From Alcanivorax sp. (lineage in GTDB: Bacteria > Pseudomonadota > Gammaproteobacteria > Pseudomonadales > Alcanivoracaceae), in assembly GCA_017794945.1 (NCBI GenBank), contig CP051239.1, positions 992,001-1,056,000 on the forward strand: a stretch of 64,000 bases of DNA, written 5' to 3'. The notes below the pieces were generated by a model, which was given only the letters and a program-made list of their open reading frames with translations, ran no database searches and had not been told where the DNA came from. This document shows positions 46,931-55,418 of the stretch, in pieces. The stretch's first letter is position 1. Each line of letters begins with the position of its first letter. The translations under genes were made by a program, and so were the position numbers.

Positions 46931-47042
46931 CTGGTGGACAACCTTAACTGTTCATCGGTATTGAACATACAAGGCTCCCTGTCGAACGTCCTGTTCTCCA
47001 GGGTCCCGGAAGGGCAGAACACAGACCCGCTCCCTGGGTAGA

Positions 47043-47083
47043 TTCCGCCGCCCCGGGTTATCGCCAGCGCCGAACCTTTCTAC
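47043..47083 (-). repeat. 41-bp conserved block beside palindrome D
   Basis: This is the inverted copy of the block at 41845-41885: on the minus strand it reads GTAGAAAGGTTCGGCGC onward and ends in GGAA. It starts 9 bp beyond the right arm of palindrome D. Confidence 0.75.
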
Positions 47084-47097
47084 GAAGCTTGGGGTTT

Positions 47098-47250
47098 GTG
47101 CGAGCTTGCCTTGCAAGCGAAAGGCCGGCACCGCCGGCCGGCAGGATTCCAGAGACGCTGATCATGCTGCCGCCAGAAATCTCTCTGGCATCCTGCGGGG
47201 CAACCTTTGCCGGGAGCTCCGCGCCTTTCGCGGGCATGGCCCGCTCCCAC
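47098..47250. repeat. REP-like composite palindrome, second family, copy 2
   Basis: It shares with the copy at 18851 the internal pair CGGCCGGCAGGATTCCAGAG and TCTCTGGCATCCTGC, and the right end GCCTTTCGCGGGCATGGCCC-GCTCCCAC. The left end is changed (GTGCGAGCTTGCCTTGCAAG). With the IS and palindrome D it fills the 45627-47345 gene-poor region; 47251-47345 holds only a part-copy resembling one palindrome arm. Confidence 0.75.
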
Positions 47251-47345
47251 AATGCCCGCTCCCGCGAATCTGGCTTAATGGCACCGCTTGGCGGCTGGCT
47301 CCATTAGGGAGGCTCGGTCTCGGTGCCCACACCGGCACCAGAATG

Positions 47346-48107
47346 TTATTTCTTGCCGACCTTGGCGGCGAGGATCGCTTTGGCTTCGTCGCCCTGCAGC
47401 AGTTCGGCGAACAGCGCCAGGTCGTGGTCGATCAGGTCGTGCAGGTCCATCTGCGCGGCCTGGCGCATCAGGCGCTTGCTCTCACGTATGGCGCGCGGCG
47501 GCTTGGCCGCCAGGGTGCGGGCGTACTCGGTGGCGGTGGCCACCAGTTCAGCGGGGCTCACCATTTTGGCCACCAGCCCCGCCTGCAGCGCTTCCGGGGC
47601 CAGCAGCGGCTCTCCGGCGAGCAGCATACGCGCGGCGCGCTGGTAGCCCAGCCAGGCCGGCAGCAACTTGGCGGAGCCCGCTTCCGGCACCGCGCCCAAG
47701 TCCACGAACGGGGTCAGGAATTTGGCGTCGTCGGCGGCCACCACCAGATCGGCGTGCAGCAACATGGTGGTGCCCACACCGACGGCGTGGCCCTGGACGC
47801 CGATCACCAGCGGCTTTTCGAAGCGGCTCACGGCGCGGATAAAGGGCGCGGCGCCGCCTTCGGTGCCTTCGCCGGCGGCCAGGAAGTCGGCCAGGTCGTT
47901 GCCGGCGCTGAAGGATTTGCCGGCCCCCAGGATCAGCACCGCGCGTACTTCATCGCTGTCGCCGGCGAAGGCCAGCAGGTCGACCAGATCGCGGTACATA
48001 GCGCCGGTCAGAGCGTTGAGTTTGTCCGGCCGGTTCAGGGTCAGGGTGAGCACCGCGCCGTCGTCGGCCGCCAGCACCTCACCGCTTTGCAAAGGGGGTA
48101 AATTCAC
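47346..48107 (-). CDS. Crotonase-fold enzyme, probable enoyl-CoA isomerase
   Basis: A 253-residue crotonase with the oxyanion-hole segments FSAGNDLADFL and VQGHAVGVGTTMLL. The two glutamates of true enoyl-CoA hydratases are replaced: Thr in the VGVGTT position and a non-acidic residue in TPFVDLG. Instead PEAGS is present, where delta3-delta2 enoyl-CoA isomerases hold their catalytic Glu. I therefore prefer isomerase to hydratase. The start is GTG 48107 (VNLPPLQSG) behind GGGAGA; an ATG at 48137 would add ten poorly conserved residues. It is a single gene on its strand. Confidence 0.75.
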   Translation of the reverse strand: MNLPPLQSGEVLAADDGAVLTLTLNRPDKLNALTGAMYRDLVDLLAFAGDSDEVRAVLILGAGKSFSAGNDLADFLAAGEGTEGGAAPFIRAVSRFEKPLVIGVQGHAVGVGTTMLLHADLVVAADDAKFLTPFVDLGAVPEAGSAKLLPAWLGYQRAARMLLAGEPLLAPEALQAGLVAKMVSPAELVATATEYARTLAAKPPRAIRESKRLMRQAAQMDLHDLIDHDLALFAELLQGDEAKAILAAKVGKK

Positions 48108-48263
48108 AGCGTTCTCCCGAGTGTTGTGGTGCGCCAAAGCCTAGCCGGTGCGACCCCGTCTGACCATGACAAATCCGCTTGCCGAGAGCCCCGTTTAGCC
48201 CTATAAATTCGCGGTTCGCCCGCGCGCCCGTGCGCGGGCTTTTAGCCTGAGGTCCGTCGGCCT

Positions 48264-49064
48264 TTGAAACTGATCACCTTCGACCCCTTTCGCACCCTGG
48301 GCCTGCCGGGCGTGCATTACATCAAACCGGAGCTGATGCACGACCAGCGCGCGCGGTTGCTCGACGCCGACTGGTTGCTGTTCCCGGCTTACTGGCAGCT
48401 GCACAGCCTGCACTATGTGCTCGGGCGCCCTATTTTCCCCAGTCTGGCCAGTTATCACCTGGGGCATGACAAGGTGGAAATGACCCGGGCGCTGAAGCTG
48501 GCGTGCCCGGAGCATCTGCCCGAAACCGATATCCTGCCGGCGGGCCCGCACGGCATCAGCCAGGTGCTGGACACCTGGCGTTTCCCGTTCGTGGCCAAGC
48601 AGATTCGTTCCAGCCAGGGTAGCGGCGTGTTCCTGATCGAGAACCGCCAGCAGTTGCTGGACTACGCCGCCCACAGCGAGGTGCTGTACATCCAGAAGCT
48701 GTTGCCGATCGTGCGCGATCTGCGCGTGGTGGTGGTGGGCCGTGAGGTGATCGCCAGCTACTGGCGCGAGGGCACCAGCTTCCACAACAATCTGGCGCGC
48801 GGCGCGCGGGTGCGCACCGACCTGCCGGTGCCGGAGCCGGCCCTGGCGCTGGTCACCCGGCTTGCCCGGGAGCTGGGCATCGACCACGCCGGGTTCGACG
48901 TGGCCTGGGTGGACGGCCGCCCCTACGTGCTGGAATTCAACCGCCTGTTCGGCAACCGGGGCATGCCGGAACTGCCCCAGTTAATCGGCGCGGCGATGCG
49001 CGGTTACTTGCTTGGCGAGGCCTCGCCGGATACCCCGGAACCGCCCATGACCTTCTCCGCCTGA
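48264..49064 (+). CDS. ATP-grasp family protein, RimK-like
   Basis: A 266-residue protein with an ATP-grasp fold: FVAKQIRSSQGSGVFLI (ATP lid region), LYIQKLLPIVRDLRVVVVGR, and the metal-binding VLEFNRLFGNRG end. RimK-like enzymes ligate amino acids or small acids to an amine or peptide, but the substrate is unknown. It starts at TTG 48264; no SD is obvious. Its last 61 bp overlap the end of the convergent ahpA-like gene. Confidence 0.75.
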   Translation: MKLITFDPFRTLGLPGVHYIKPELMHDQRARLLDADWLLFPAYWQLHSLHYVLGRPIFPSLASYHLGHDKVEMTRALKLACPEHLPETDILPAGPHGISQVLDTWRFPFVAKQIRSSQGSGVFLIENRQQLLDYAAHSEVLYIQKLLPIVRDLRVVVVGREVIASYWREGTSFHNNLARGARVRTDLPVPEPALALVTRLARELGIDHAGFDVAWVDGRPYVLEFNRLFGNRGMPELPQLIGAAMRGYLLGEASPDTPEPPMTFSA

Positions 49065-50194
49065 GTGCGCAGCAGGGTCTGATAACGGTGCGCCAGCTGC
49101 TCCACGGGCTGCAGCCGGATTTGCCGGTCGCCGGCCTGGACCAGCTGCGCCCGCTCTGTCTGATAGAGCGCTTTGACGTCCAGTTCGGCGCGGGTCAATT
49201 CCGCTTCGGGCACGTTCAGCCGGCCCGGCACCCCGGCCAGGCAAAGTGCCCAACTGTCCGCTTCGTTGAACTGGTTGCTGACCAGGGCCTTGAACTCCAG
49301 GGCCGGGGACTGGCCGGCTTTGCGCCGCGGCGCCTGCAGGCGGGCCACGCGCAGGAACAGCAAACCGGCGCATAACGCTGAAAAGGCGGTTCGCGACAGC
49401 GGCTCGCCGGTGAAGCGGATGCGCGCCCGCTCGCCGATGGCGGTGATCACTTCGCCGCCGTACAGGGCCGCCACCTCGCGCAGCAGATGGTGGTAATCCG
49501 CCAGCAGGGCTTCCAGCGCCGAGCGGGTATAACGCTGCTGGAAATGATCGAAGTTGACCACGCTCAAGCGCAGCTCCACCGACACGCCATCCGGCGCCGG
49601 CGCATCGCCGTCCACCGGCGCGACGGGCGCGATTTCGGGCCCCGCGTTCTGTTCCGCCGGAGGGGCTCCCGCGGCCGGCGGCGCGGCGGGCCGCCACAGA
49701 CGGCGGCGGATCACCTCGGCCGCGGCGCGCAGGGCCAGCAAGCCGAGCACCACCAGCACATAGCCGGTTTCCAGCCGCTGGCGTGGGGCGGTGTCGTGGG
49801 CGGCGGCCAGTACCACCGAGCCGGCCAGTTCGCCGTCCGGCAGGGCCACCGGCACTTCCACCTTCACCGGCAGGCTGTCGTCGCTTTTCCCGGTGACCGG
49901 CTCACGGGCCACGTCCAGAAACCGCACGCCGCCGACCGGCGCCAGGGCGCGGGTTTCGCGGGCGATCACGTTCAGCCCGATCAGATCGTCGCCGGCCAGC
50001 GACTCGGCGGACCGCAGCGCGGTCTGTTGCGCCAGGGCCTTGAGTTGCACCCGCTGCTCCGCCTGCAGGCGGGCGGAGAAGTGCTCCAGAAAATAGACCC
50101 CCACCACCAGGGCCACCAGCAGCATCAGCGCCAGTTCCAGCAGCAGCTGTTTTTCCCGTTGCAGCCAGGGCCGCCATTTTTCCCACACCGACAT
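49004..50194 (-). CDS. AhpA-like membrane protein
   Basis: A 396-residue protein with a TM helix near residues 16-38, a periplasmic region (about 40-140), a second TM helix near 142-160, and a cytoplasmic part. The cytoplasmic part contains VSVELRLSVVNFDHFQQRYT and ITAIGERARIRFTGEPLS, which resemble a nucleotide-cyclase-like fold. This is the COG3726 type, named AhpA for an effect on haemolysin expression; its real function is not known. It is divergent from serB, its usual neighbour. I chose ATG 50194 (MSVWEKWRPWL). Confidence 0.65.
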   Translation of the reverse strand: MSVWEKWRPWLQREKQLLLELALMLLVALVVGVYFLEHFSARLQAEQRVQLKALAQQTALRSAESLAGDDLIGLNVIARETRALAPVGGVRFLDVAREPVTGKSDDSLPVKVEVPVALPDGELAGSVVLAAAHDTAPRQRLETGYVLVVLGLLALRAAAEVIRRRLWRPAAPPAAGAPPAEQNAGPEIAPVAPVDGDAPAPDGVSVELRLSVVNFDHFQQRYTRSALEALLADYHHLLREVAALYGGEVITAIGERARIRFTGEPLSRTAFSALCAGLLFLRVARLQAPRRKAGQSPALEFKALVSNQFNEADSWALCLAGVPGRLNVPEAELTRAELDVKALYQTERAQLVQAGDRQIRLQPVEQLAHRYQTLLRTQAEKVMGGSGVSGEASPSK

Positions 50195-50353
50195 GCAGTG
50201 TCTTCCTTGCCTGTGAACGCGACGGCCGGAAGTATAACCCGTGGCGGCGGCGGTCCGCTTGGCTCTGGCGCACGCACGCCAACCCGGCACGGTTTTCTGG
50301 TAATCTTAGCGGCTGTTCCGCAACGTACCGACCAGCCCGAGGAATCCCCCAGC

Positions 50354-51583
50354 GTGCGCGAGATCATTCTCATCCAGGTGTCCGGCAACGACCGGCCCGG
50401 CCTCACCGCGGCCTTCACCCGCATTCTGGCCCGCTACCATCTGAATATTCTGGATATCGGCCAGGCGGTGATCCACGACACCCTGTCGCTGGGCATCCTG
50501 GTGGAAGTGCCGCCGGCGGCGGAAGCGTCCTCGATGCTGAAGGATCTGCTGTTCGAGGCGCACAAACGCAATATCTCGGTGCGCTTCAGGCCCATTGACG
50601 AGGACCGCTACGAACAGTGGGTGTCCGGCCAGGGCAAGGACCGACATATCATTACCCTGCTGGCGCGCAAGATCACCGCCGAGCAGCTCGGCGACGTGAC
50701 CACCGTGGTGGCCGACAACGGCCTCAACATCGACAGCATGGCGCGGCTGTCCGGTCGGGTGCATCTGGAGGGCGAGGACAGCGATCCGGACGGTCGCGCC
50801 TGCGTGGAAATTTCGGTGCGCGGCGAACCCCGTGATCCGGCCGCCATGCGCGCCGCCTTCCTGGCCATCGCCAACGAACGCAACCTGGACATCGCCTTCC
50901 AGCGCGACAGCGCCTTCCGGCGCAACCGTCGCCTGGTGGTGTTCGATATGGACTCCACCCTGATCCGCTCCGAGGTGATCGACGAACTGGCCGCCGAGGC
51001 CGGCGTCGGCGAGCAGGTGGCGGCGATCACAGACCGGGCGATGCTTGGCGAGCTGGATTTCAACGAAAGTTTCCGCGCCCGCGTGGCGCTGCTCAAAGGG
51101 CTGGACGAAAGCGCCCTGGAGAGGGTGCGCGAGCGGATTCAGCTCACCGAGGGCGCCGACCGGCTGATCCCCACCCTGAAAGCGTTGGGCTACCGCACCG
51201 CGATTCTGTCCGGCGGCTTCACCTGGTTCGGTGACTGGCTGCAGAAGCTGCTGGGCATCGATTACGTCTACGCCAACACCCTGGAAATCGTCGACGGCAA
51301 GGTGACCGGCGAAGTGGCGGAGCCGATCGTCAACGGCGACCGCAAGGCGGAGCTGTTGCGGGAGATCGCCGCCCGGGAAGGCATCAACCTGGAACAGGTG
51401 ATCGCCGTGGGCGACGGCGCCAACGACCTGCCGATGCTGGGCGCCGCGGGCCTGGGTATCGCCTTCCGCGCCAAACCGCTGGTGAAGGAAAACGCCGCCC
51501 ACTCGATTTCCACCCTGGGACTGGACGGCATTCTTTATCTGATCGGCGTCCGCGACAAAGACCAACAGGAACTACTTAAATAG
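50354..51583 (+). CDS. serB: Phosphoserine phosphatase
   Basis: A 409-residue enzyme for the last step of serine synthesis. Two ACT-like domains (EIILIQVSGNDRPGLTAAFT, then a second from residue about 95) precede the HAD phosphatase domain with DMDSTLIRSEVIDELA (nucleophile and acid aspartates), LSGGFTWF and GDGANDLPML. The start is GTG 50354. This double-ACT length is the Pseudomonas type. It ends directly in the repeat-flanked terminator. Confidence 0.95.
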   Translation: MREIILIQVSGNDRPGLTAAFTRILARYHLNILDIGQAVIHDTLSLGILVEVPPAAEASSMLKDLLFEAHKRNISVRFRPIDEDRYEQWVSGQGKDRHIITLLARKITAEQLGDVTTVVADNGLNIDSMARLSGRVHLEGEDSDPDGRACVEISVRGEPRDPAAMRAAFLAIANERNLDIAFQRDSAFRRNRRLVVFDMDSTLIRSEVIDELAAEAGVGEQVAAITDRAMLGELDFNESFRARVALLKGLDESALERVRERIQLTEGADRLIPTLKALGYRTAILSGGFTWFGDWLQKLLGIDYVYANTLEIVDGKVTGEVAEPIVNGDRKAELLREIAAREGINLEQVIAVGDGANDLPMLGAAGLGIAFRAKPLVKENAAHSISTLGLDGILYLIGVRDKDQQELLK

Positions 51584-51683
51584 TTAATAGTGAACAGTTA
51601 ACAGTGAATAGTTAAAAAAGCGCGGGCCACTGGCCCGCGCTTTTTTTGTTTCGCTATTAACTATTAACTGTTCACTATTAACT
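51582..51683. terminator. Bidirectional terminator flanked by AT-rich inverted repeats
   Basis: AAAAAAGCGCGGGCCA (51614-51629) pairs with TGGCCCGCGCTTTTTT (51631-51646), with A-run and T-run on both sides, so it works for serB (plus) and fimX (minus). Outside are AT-rich inverted repeats built of GTTAATAGTGAACAGTTAA-like units (51582-51613) and their complement (51654-51683), giving one long cruciform. Confidence 0.9.
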
Positions 51684-51692
51684 GCTCCCTCC

Positions 51693-53771
51693 TCATCCTT
51701 CCGTGGTTTCGGCGGTCTCCAACCGGTCCATGGGCGCCTGCAGATAGTAGCCCTGCAAGTAGTCCACGCCGCCGAGGCTCCACAGGGTTTGCATCTGGGC
51801 GGCGGATTCGACGAAACCGACCAGGGTGCGGCGGCCACTGTCACGGGCTTGCTGAATGATTTCCGCGAACCGCTCCCGGCTTTCCGCCTTGCTCAGTTCC
51901 TGGGTGAAGGAGCCTTCGAATTTCACCATGGTGGCGGGAATGTGCTCGAACAGTTTGAACGGATCCAGGCCGCCGCCGAAACGGCTGATGGACAGGCCGC
52001 AACCCTGCTTGCGCACCGCCTCGGCGAACGCCGCCGCCTGCTTGAGGTAATTGACCGCGTCGCCTTCGCTGAACTGGAAGATCACCTGCTCGCCGGACAG
52101 TTTGGCGGCGCGCATCGCCTTGGTGAGCCACTCCGCCAGGCCCGGCTCGCCCAGCGAATAGCCGCTGAGATTCACCAACAAGGTGATTTTCTGTTCGTGC
52201 GCCGCCGCCGCGCGCATGGCGTTAAGCACCACCCAGCGGTCCACCTTGCCGGCCAGACCCTGCTCGGCGGCGGTGGCCATGAAATCGGCGGCGGCCAGGT
52301 CATCACCCTGCTTCTGGGGCATGTGCACGAACACTTCGAAGACATGCTCGTTCTCGTCTTCCAGGCTCATCAGTGGCTGGTATTTCAGGCGGAAGCTGCC
52401 CTTCTCCAGCGCCTGACGGATACTCAGCGCGATTGCTTCGGAGGAACCGGCGGCCACATCGTCCATCGGATCATGGATCTTGATGGCGTTGCCTTGTTCA
52501 TTGTTTTCCCGCTGCGCCTGGTTACAGCATTTGAGCGCCTTGGTGAGAATGTCCTGACTGCTGCGCGCGTCCTCGCGGGCGAACGCCAGCCCCAGGCTGG
52601 CAGTGACGTGGGCGGTGCGGCTGGCCACTTCCGGCATCAGGGTCTCGATGCCGGCGCGCAACTCTTCCGCCAACTGCCCCGCTTCGTCCAGGTCGTTGAC
52701 CGGCTTGAGCAGGGCGAAATCCTCGCCGTCCACCCGCGCCAGCTTGCCGCCGGCGCAGTGCTCGCGCAGCCAGTCCGCCACCGCCCGGAGCACGTCGTCG
52801 GCGCCTTCCATGCCCAGGCTGGACTGGTGCTGTTCGAAGCCGTCCAGGCGCAGATAGAGCACCGCCGCCAGTTGCCCTTGGCGGGCCGCTTCGGCCACCG
52901 CCTGATCCAACTGCTCCATGAACCAGGTGCGGCTGTACAGGCCGGTGACCTGATCGGTCTGGCTGATCTCGTGCAGACGCTCTTGAAGAGCGTTCTCATC
53001 CAGGCTGGCGGCACGAATCACGATCTGGGTGCAGGCCTCGCCGTCGTAGGTGCTGGGGGAGAACACGAAGGTGGCGTCGAATTCGCTGTCGTCGGTATGC
53101 ACACCCCGGCATTCGAGCTCGTTGGTCTGGCTGGCGTTCTCGGCGCGGCTGCGCAGCAGCGTCTTCAGGCGATCGTGATCGCTGGCGGAGACCATATCCA
53201 TGATCGGCACGCCGGCCAGTTCCTCGGCGCTCTCGTAACCGAACATACGGGCATAGTTGTCATTGGCGTGGATGTGCATGCCGTCGAGCACATAGGCAAT
53301 GGCGTCGCGGCTCTGATCCATCAGCTGGCTGAGCCGCTTTTCCGCTTCGTGGCGGGTGATCTCGGAATGTTGCAACTCCTTGCGCAGGCGCAGGAACTCC
53401 ATCAGCCGGTCGACGCATTGCATCAGCATCTCGCGGTCGTCCTTGGGCGCCACCGCGCGGGCGCCGGCCTTATAGGCGTTGCGCACGATCTCGGCATTGT
53501 AGTCGTCGCTGAGCAGAATCACCGGCAGCGCCTTACCGAGCCGGTTCAGGTGCGCCATGGCGCTTTCGAAGGAGCCGTCACCGAACGTGGGCCGGCACAG
53601 CATCAATTCCCAGGCGCCCCCCTTCAGTGCCCTCACCAGATCGTCCTCGCCCAGGGCCAGTTGCGCGCGGGTGGCGCGGCCGGCGTTACGGAGGGTGTTC
53701 ATAAGCTGTTCAGCTTCGTCCTGGGAATCGTGCGCGATCAGCAAGCGGAGGGTATCGAGGGCGTAATTCAT
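51693..53771 (-). CDS. fimX: FimX-like c-di-GMP receptor (degenerate GGDEF-EAL)
   Basis: A 692-residue protein with a receiver-like domain (1-130), a PAS domain (about 150-265), a GGDEF domain (about 275-435) and an EAL domain (about 445-690). The GGDEF site is degenerate (VDGEDF) and the EAL site reads EVF, so neither synthesis nor breakdown of c-di-GMP is likely. That is the FimX pattern, and the length also matches Pseudomonas FimX, which binds c-di-GMP and controls type IV pilus assembly. It shares the terminator with serB and lies downstream of the 492-residue gene. Confidence 0.88.
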   Translation of the reverse strand: MNYALDTLRLLIAHDSQDEAEQLMNTLRNAGRATRAQLALGEDDLVRALKGGAWELMLCRPTFGDGSFESAMAHLNRLGKALPVILLSDDYNAEIVRNAYKAGARAVAPKDDREMLMQCVDRLMEFLRLRKELQHSEITRHEAEKRLSQLMDQSRDAIAYVLDGMHIHANDNYARMFGYESAEELAGVPIMDMVSASDHDRLKTLLRSRAENASQTNELECRGVHTDDSEFDATFVFSPSTYDGEACTQIVIRAASLDENALQERLHEISQTDQVTGLYSRTWFMEQLDQAVAEAARQGQLAAVLYLRLDGFEQHQSSLGMEGADDVLRAVADWLREHCAGGKLARVDGEDFALLKPVNDLDEAGQLAEELRAGIETLMPEVASRTAHVTASLGLAFAREDARSSQDILTKALKCCNQAQRENNEQGNAIKIHDPMDDVAAGSSEAIALSIRQALEKGSFRLKYQPLMSLEDENEHVFEVFVHMPQKQGDDLAAADFMATAAEQGLAGKVDRWVVLNAMRAAAAHEQKITLLVNLSGYSLGEPGLAEWLTKAMRAAKLSGEQVIFQFSEGDAVNYLKQAAAFAEAVRKQGCGLSISRFGGGLDPFKLFEHIPATMVKFEGSFTQELSKAESRERFAEIIQQARDSGRRTLVGFVESAAQMQTLWSLGGVDYLQGYYLQAPMDRLETAETTEG

Positions 53772-53880
53772 CGGCGCCAGTGCTCATCCGTTATTCGTAG
53801 AGCATCTATTGTGCCTGACGGGACTGCGTTCGCCAAAGACCTTACCGCCGCGCGAGATTATCCTTGCGGAGCGCCGGCGC

Positions 53881-55359
53881 TCAGACCGCCGGGCGCAGCG
53901 TGTACTGGGCGATATCCGGGGAACCGGCCAGGCGCACGCCGAGCCGGGTGTCCCGGGGCGGCCCGTCCCACAGGGTCAGACGAGTACCGCTGCGGTATCC
54001 GGTGGTGGGCACCACCAGGGTCTCCGGATCGTCGCCTTCCGGGGACGGCACCAGTAACGCCGGCGCCGGCCAGGCATTGGGGTCGCCGGCGCTGACACGC
54101 ACCGGCCGCAGGTTCTCGGGTAACAGCGCCACGCCCAGGCGCACCGCGTCGCCCAGCCAGGCCACCCAGCGTATTTCACCGACCCGCCAGTGGGACTGCT
54201 CCGTCGGCGACAGGGCCAGCAGCCCCCCGGCGCGCAGGGTGTTGGGGGTGCCGCCACGCCACTCCAGACAGTAACCGCCGTCGCCGTGATCCACCCGCCG
54301 CACCCGGTGTAGCGGCTCGTCGCCCTCGCCCTGGTCCAGGCGCCGGTGCACCGCGTCCAGCCCCAGACAAAGCAGCATTTCACCGTCCGCCGGGCGGCGC
54401 GGCCCGCGCCGCTCGCGCGGGCCCAGCCAGGCCCAGCGCAAATGGTGGGAGAGGATGTCCGACAACGGCCGGCTGCGGTGGCCGGGGCCGCCTTCGGCCA
54501 GCGCGGCGGCCAGCGGCCGGGTGTCGAAGTAACGCAGCGCCTGGCCGTTGTCCGCCGTGGCGGACAGGGCCTGGGGGCCGGCGTCGCTTTGCAGATCCAC
54601 ATGGAAGGGGGCGTCGGCGGCGTCCGCCAGCAACGGCATCCAGCGGGCCCAGTGGGCGGCGGCCCGGTACAGTGCCATCAATGCCGGCTGGCGAAGCTGA
54701 TTGGGCTGGGCGCTGGCGGTGAGCAGCAGGCGGCCGTAAGCGATCAACACCGCGCCTTCCTCGCCGGGCAACTCCGGGTCCGACACGGTGAGCGCCTCCA
54801 GGGCGTGGCGCTCGGCTTCGGCATAGAGGTTGTGCAGGACCTGCCAGGTGCCCGCCGGCGGCTCCTTGTAGAGCAGCATGTGCAGAAACAGATCCTGGGC
54901 GCGGGCGTCCATGGCGCGCTGCAGGGCGGTGGCGGCGGCTTGACGTTCGGGCCGGTTGAGCTTGCCGCGCAACAGCGGCGCGGCCACGCTCTGGTAGCCG
55001 ATGGCCAGCCCCTGGAACAAGCGGTGCGATAACGCGGCGGCCTGCAGCGCACGCTCCGGCGGCATCAAGGGCAGATTCAGGTAGCGGCTTTCCAGGGTGT
55101 AGGCCAGTTGCCGGAGGCGGGGCCGGATCTCCTCCAGCAGGGCCAGCCGGCGGCGGCCGTCAACGCGCAAACGGGGCAGTTCGTCCAGCAACGTCAGTAA
55201 CGGCGGCGCTCCGCGGTGCGGGTCGCCGATCGGCAGCGCATCCAGCCAGGCGCGCAGCCGGCGCGGCCGGGCACTGGCCAGCGACAGTTTGTCCAATTCC
55301 GGTTCCGGAACCCCCAGACGCACTTCCCACGCCGACTCCGTTTGGCGGGCCTCTTCCAT
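53881..55359 (-). CDS. Conserved protein beside fimX, possible c-di-GMP-linked factor
   Basis: A 492-residue mostly helical protein (LRRLRAW, LLEEIRPRLRQLAYTLESRY, ERQAAATALQRAMDA). Near the C-terminus WRVGEIRWVAWLGDAVRLGVALL resembles the PilZ-like beta-barrel segment of some c-di-GMP-binding proteins, but a clear RxxxR motif is absent. The position next to fimX matches Pseudomonas as far as I recall. A role in type IV pilus control is inferred from neighbourhood only. A CRP/Vfr-type palindrome lies 60 bp upstream of its start. Confidence 0.55.
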   Translation of the reverse strand: MEEARQTESAWEVRLGVPEPELDKLSLASARPRRLRAWLDALPIGDPHRGAPPLLTLLDELPRLRVDGRRRLALLEEIRPRLRQLAYTLESRYLNLPLMPPERALQAAALSHRLFQGLAIGYQSVAAPLLRGKLNRPERQAAATALQRAMDARAQDLFLHMLLYKEPPAGTWQVLHNLYAEAERHALEALTVSDPELPGEEGAVLIAYGRLLLTASAQPNQLRQPALMALYRAAAHWARWMPLLADAADAPFHVDLQSDAGPQALSATADNGQALRYFDTRPLAAALAEGGPGHRSRPLSDILSHHLRWAWLGPRERRGPRRPADGEMLLCLGLDAVHRRLDQGEGDEPLHRVRRVDHGDGGYCLEWRGGTPNTLRAGGLLALSPTEQSHWRVGEIRWVAWLGDAVRLGVALLPENLRPVRVSAGDPNAWPAPALLVPSPEGDDPETLVVPTTGYRSGTRLTLWDGPPRDTRLGVRLAGSPDIAQYTLRPAV

Positions 55360-55418
55360 GGCTTGTTCCTCACAGGCTTGGCCTCCGCCGCCCGGCGAAG
55401 GCTATATTCAAATTATTG

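Larger units (their letters stand above)
45722..46973 (-). mobile_element. IS110-family insertion sequence, complete, 1252 bp
   Basis: The ends were set by comparison with uninterrupted palindrome loops. An AG dinucleotide (CT on the element's strand) flanks both ends, at 45720-45721 and 46972-46973, and no terminal inverted repeats exist; both are features of the IS110 family. The element is read on the minus strand: a left end of about 244 bp holding a candidate bridge RNA, the transposase, then a right end of only 15 bp. The transposase is intact, so the copy could be active. Confidence 0.88.
45668..47034. repeat. Long palindrome, copy D, split by the IS110 element
   Basis: A 31-bp arm at 45668-45698 is the exact complement of 47004-47034. 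The 1252-bp IS lies inside the loop. With the IS removed, loop pieces 45699-45721 and 46974-47003 join to a 53-nt loop, matching the 51-54 nt of copies A-C, and the core reads CCCTGTAGGCTCCCTG. Confidence 0.9.

Noticed and set aside
46726..47022. A 98-codon frame upstream of the IS110 transposase
   Set aside because: It covers the candidate bridge RNA and crosses the IS boundary into the palindrome, so it cannot be an ancestral gene.
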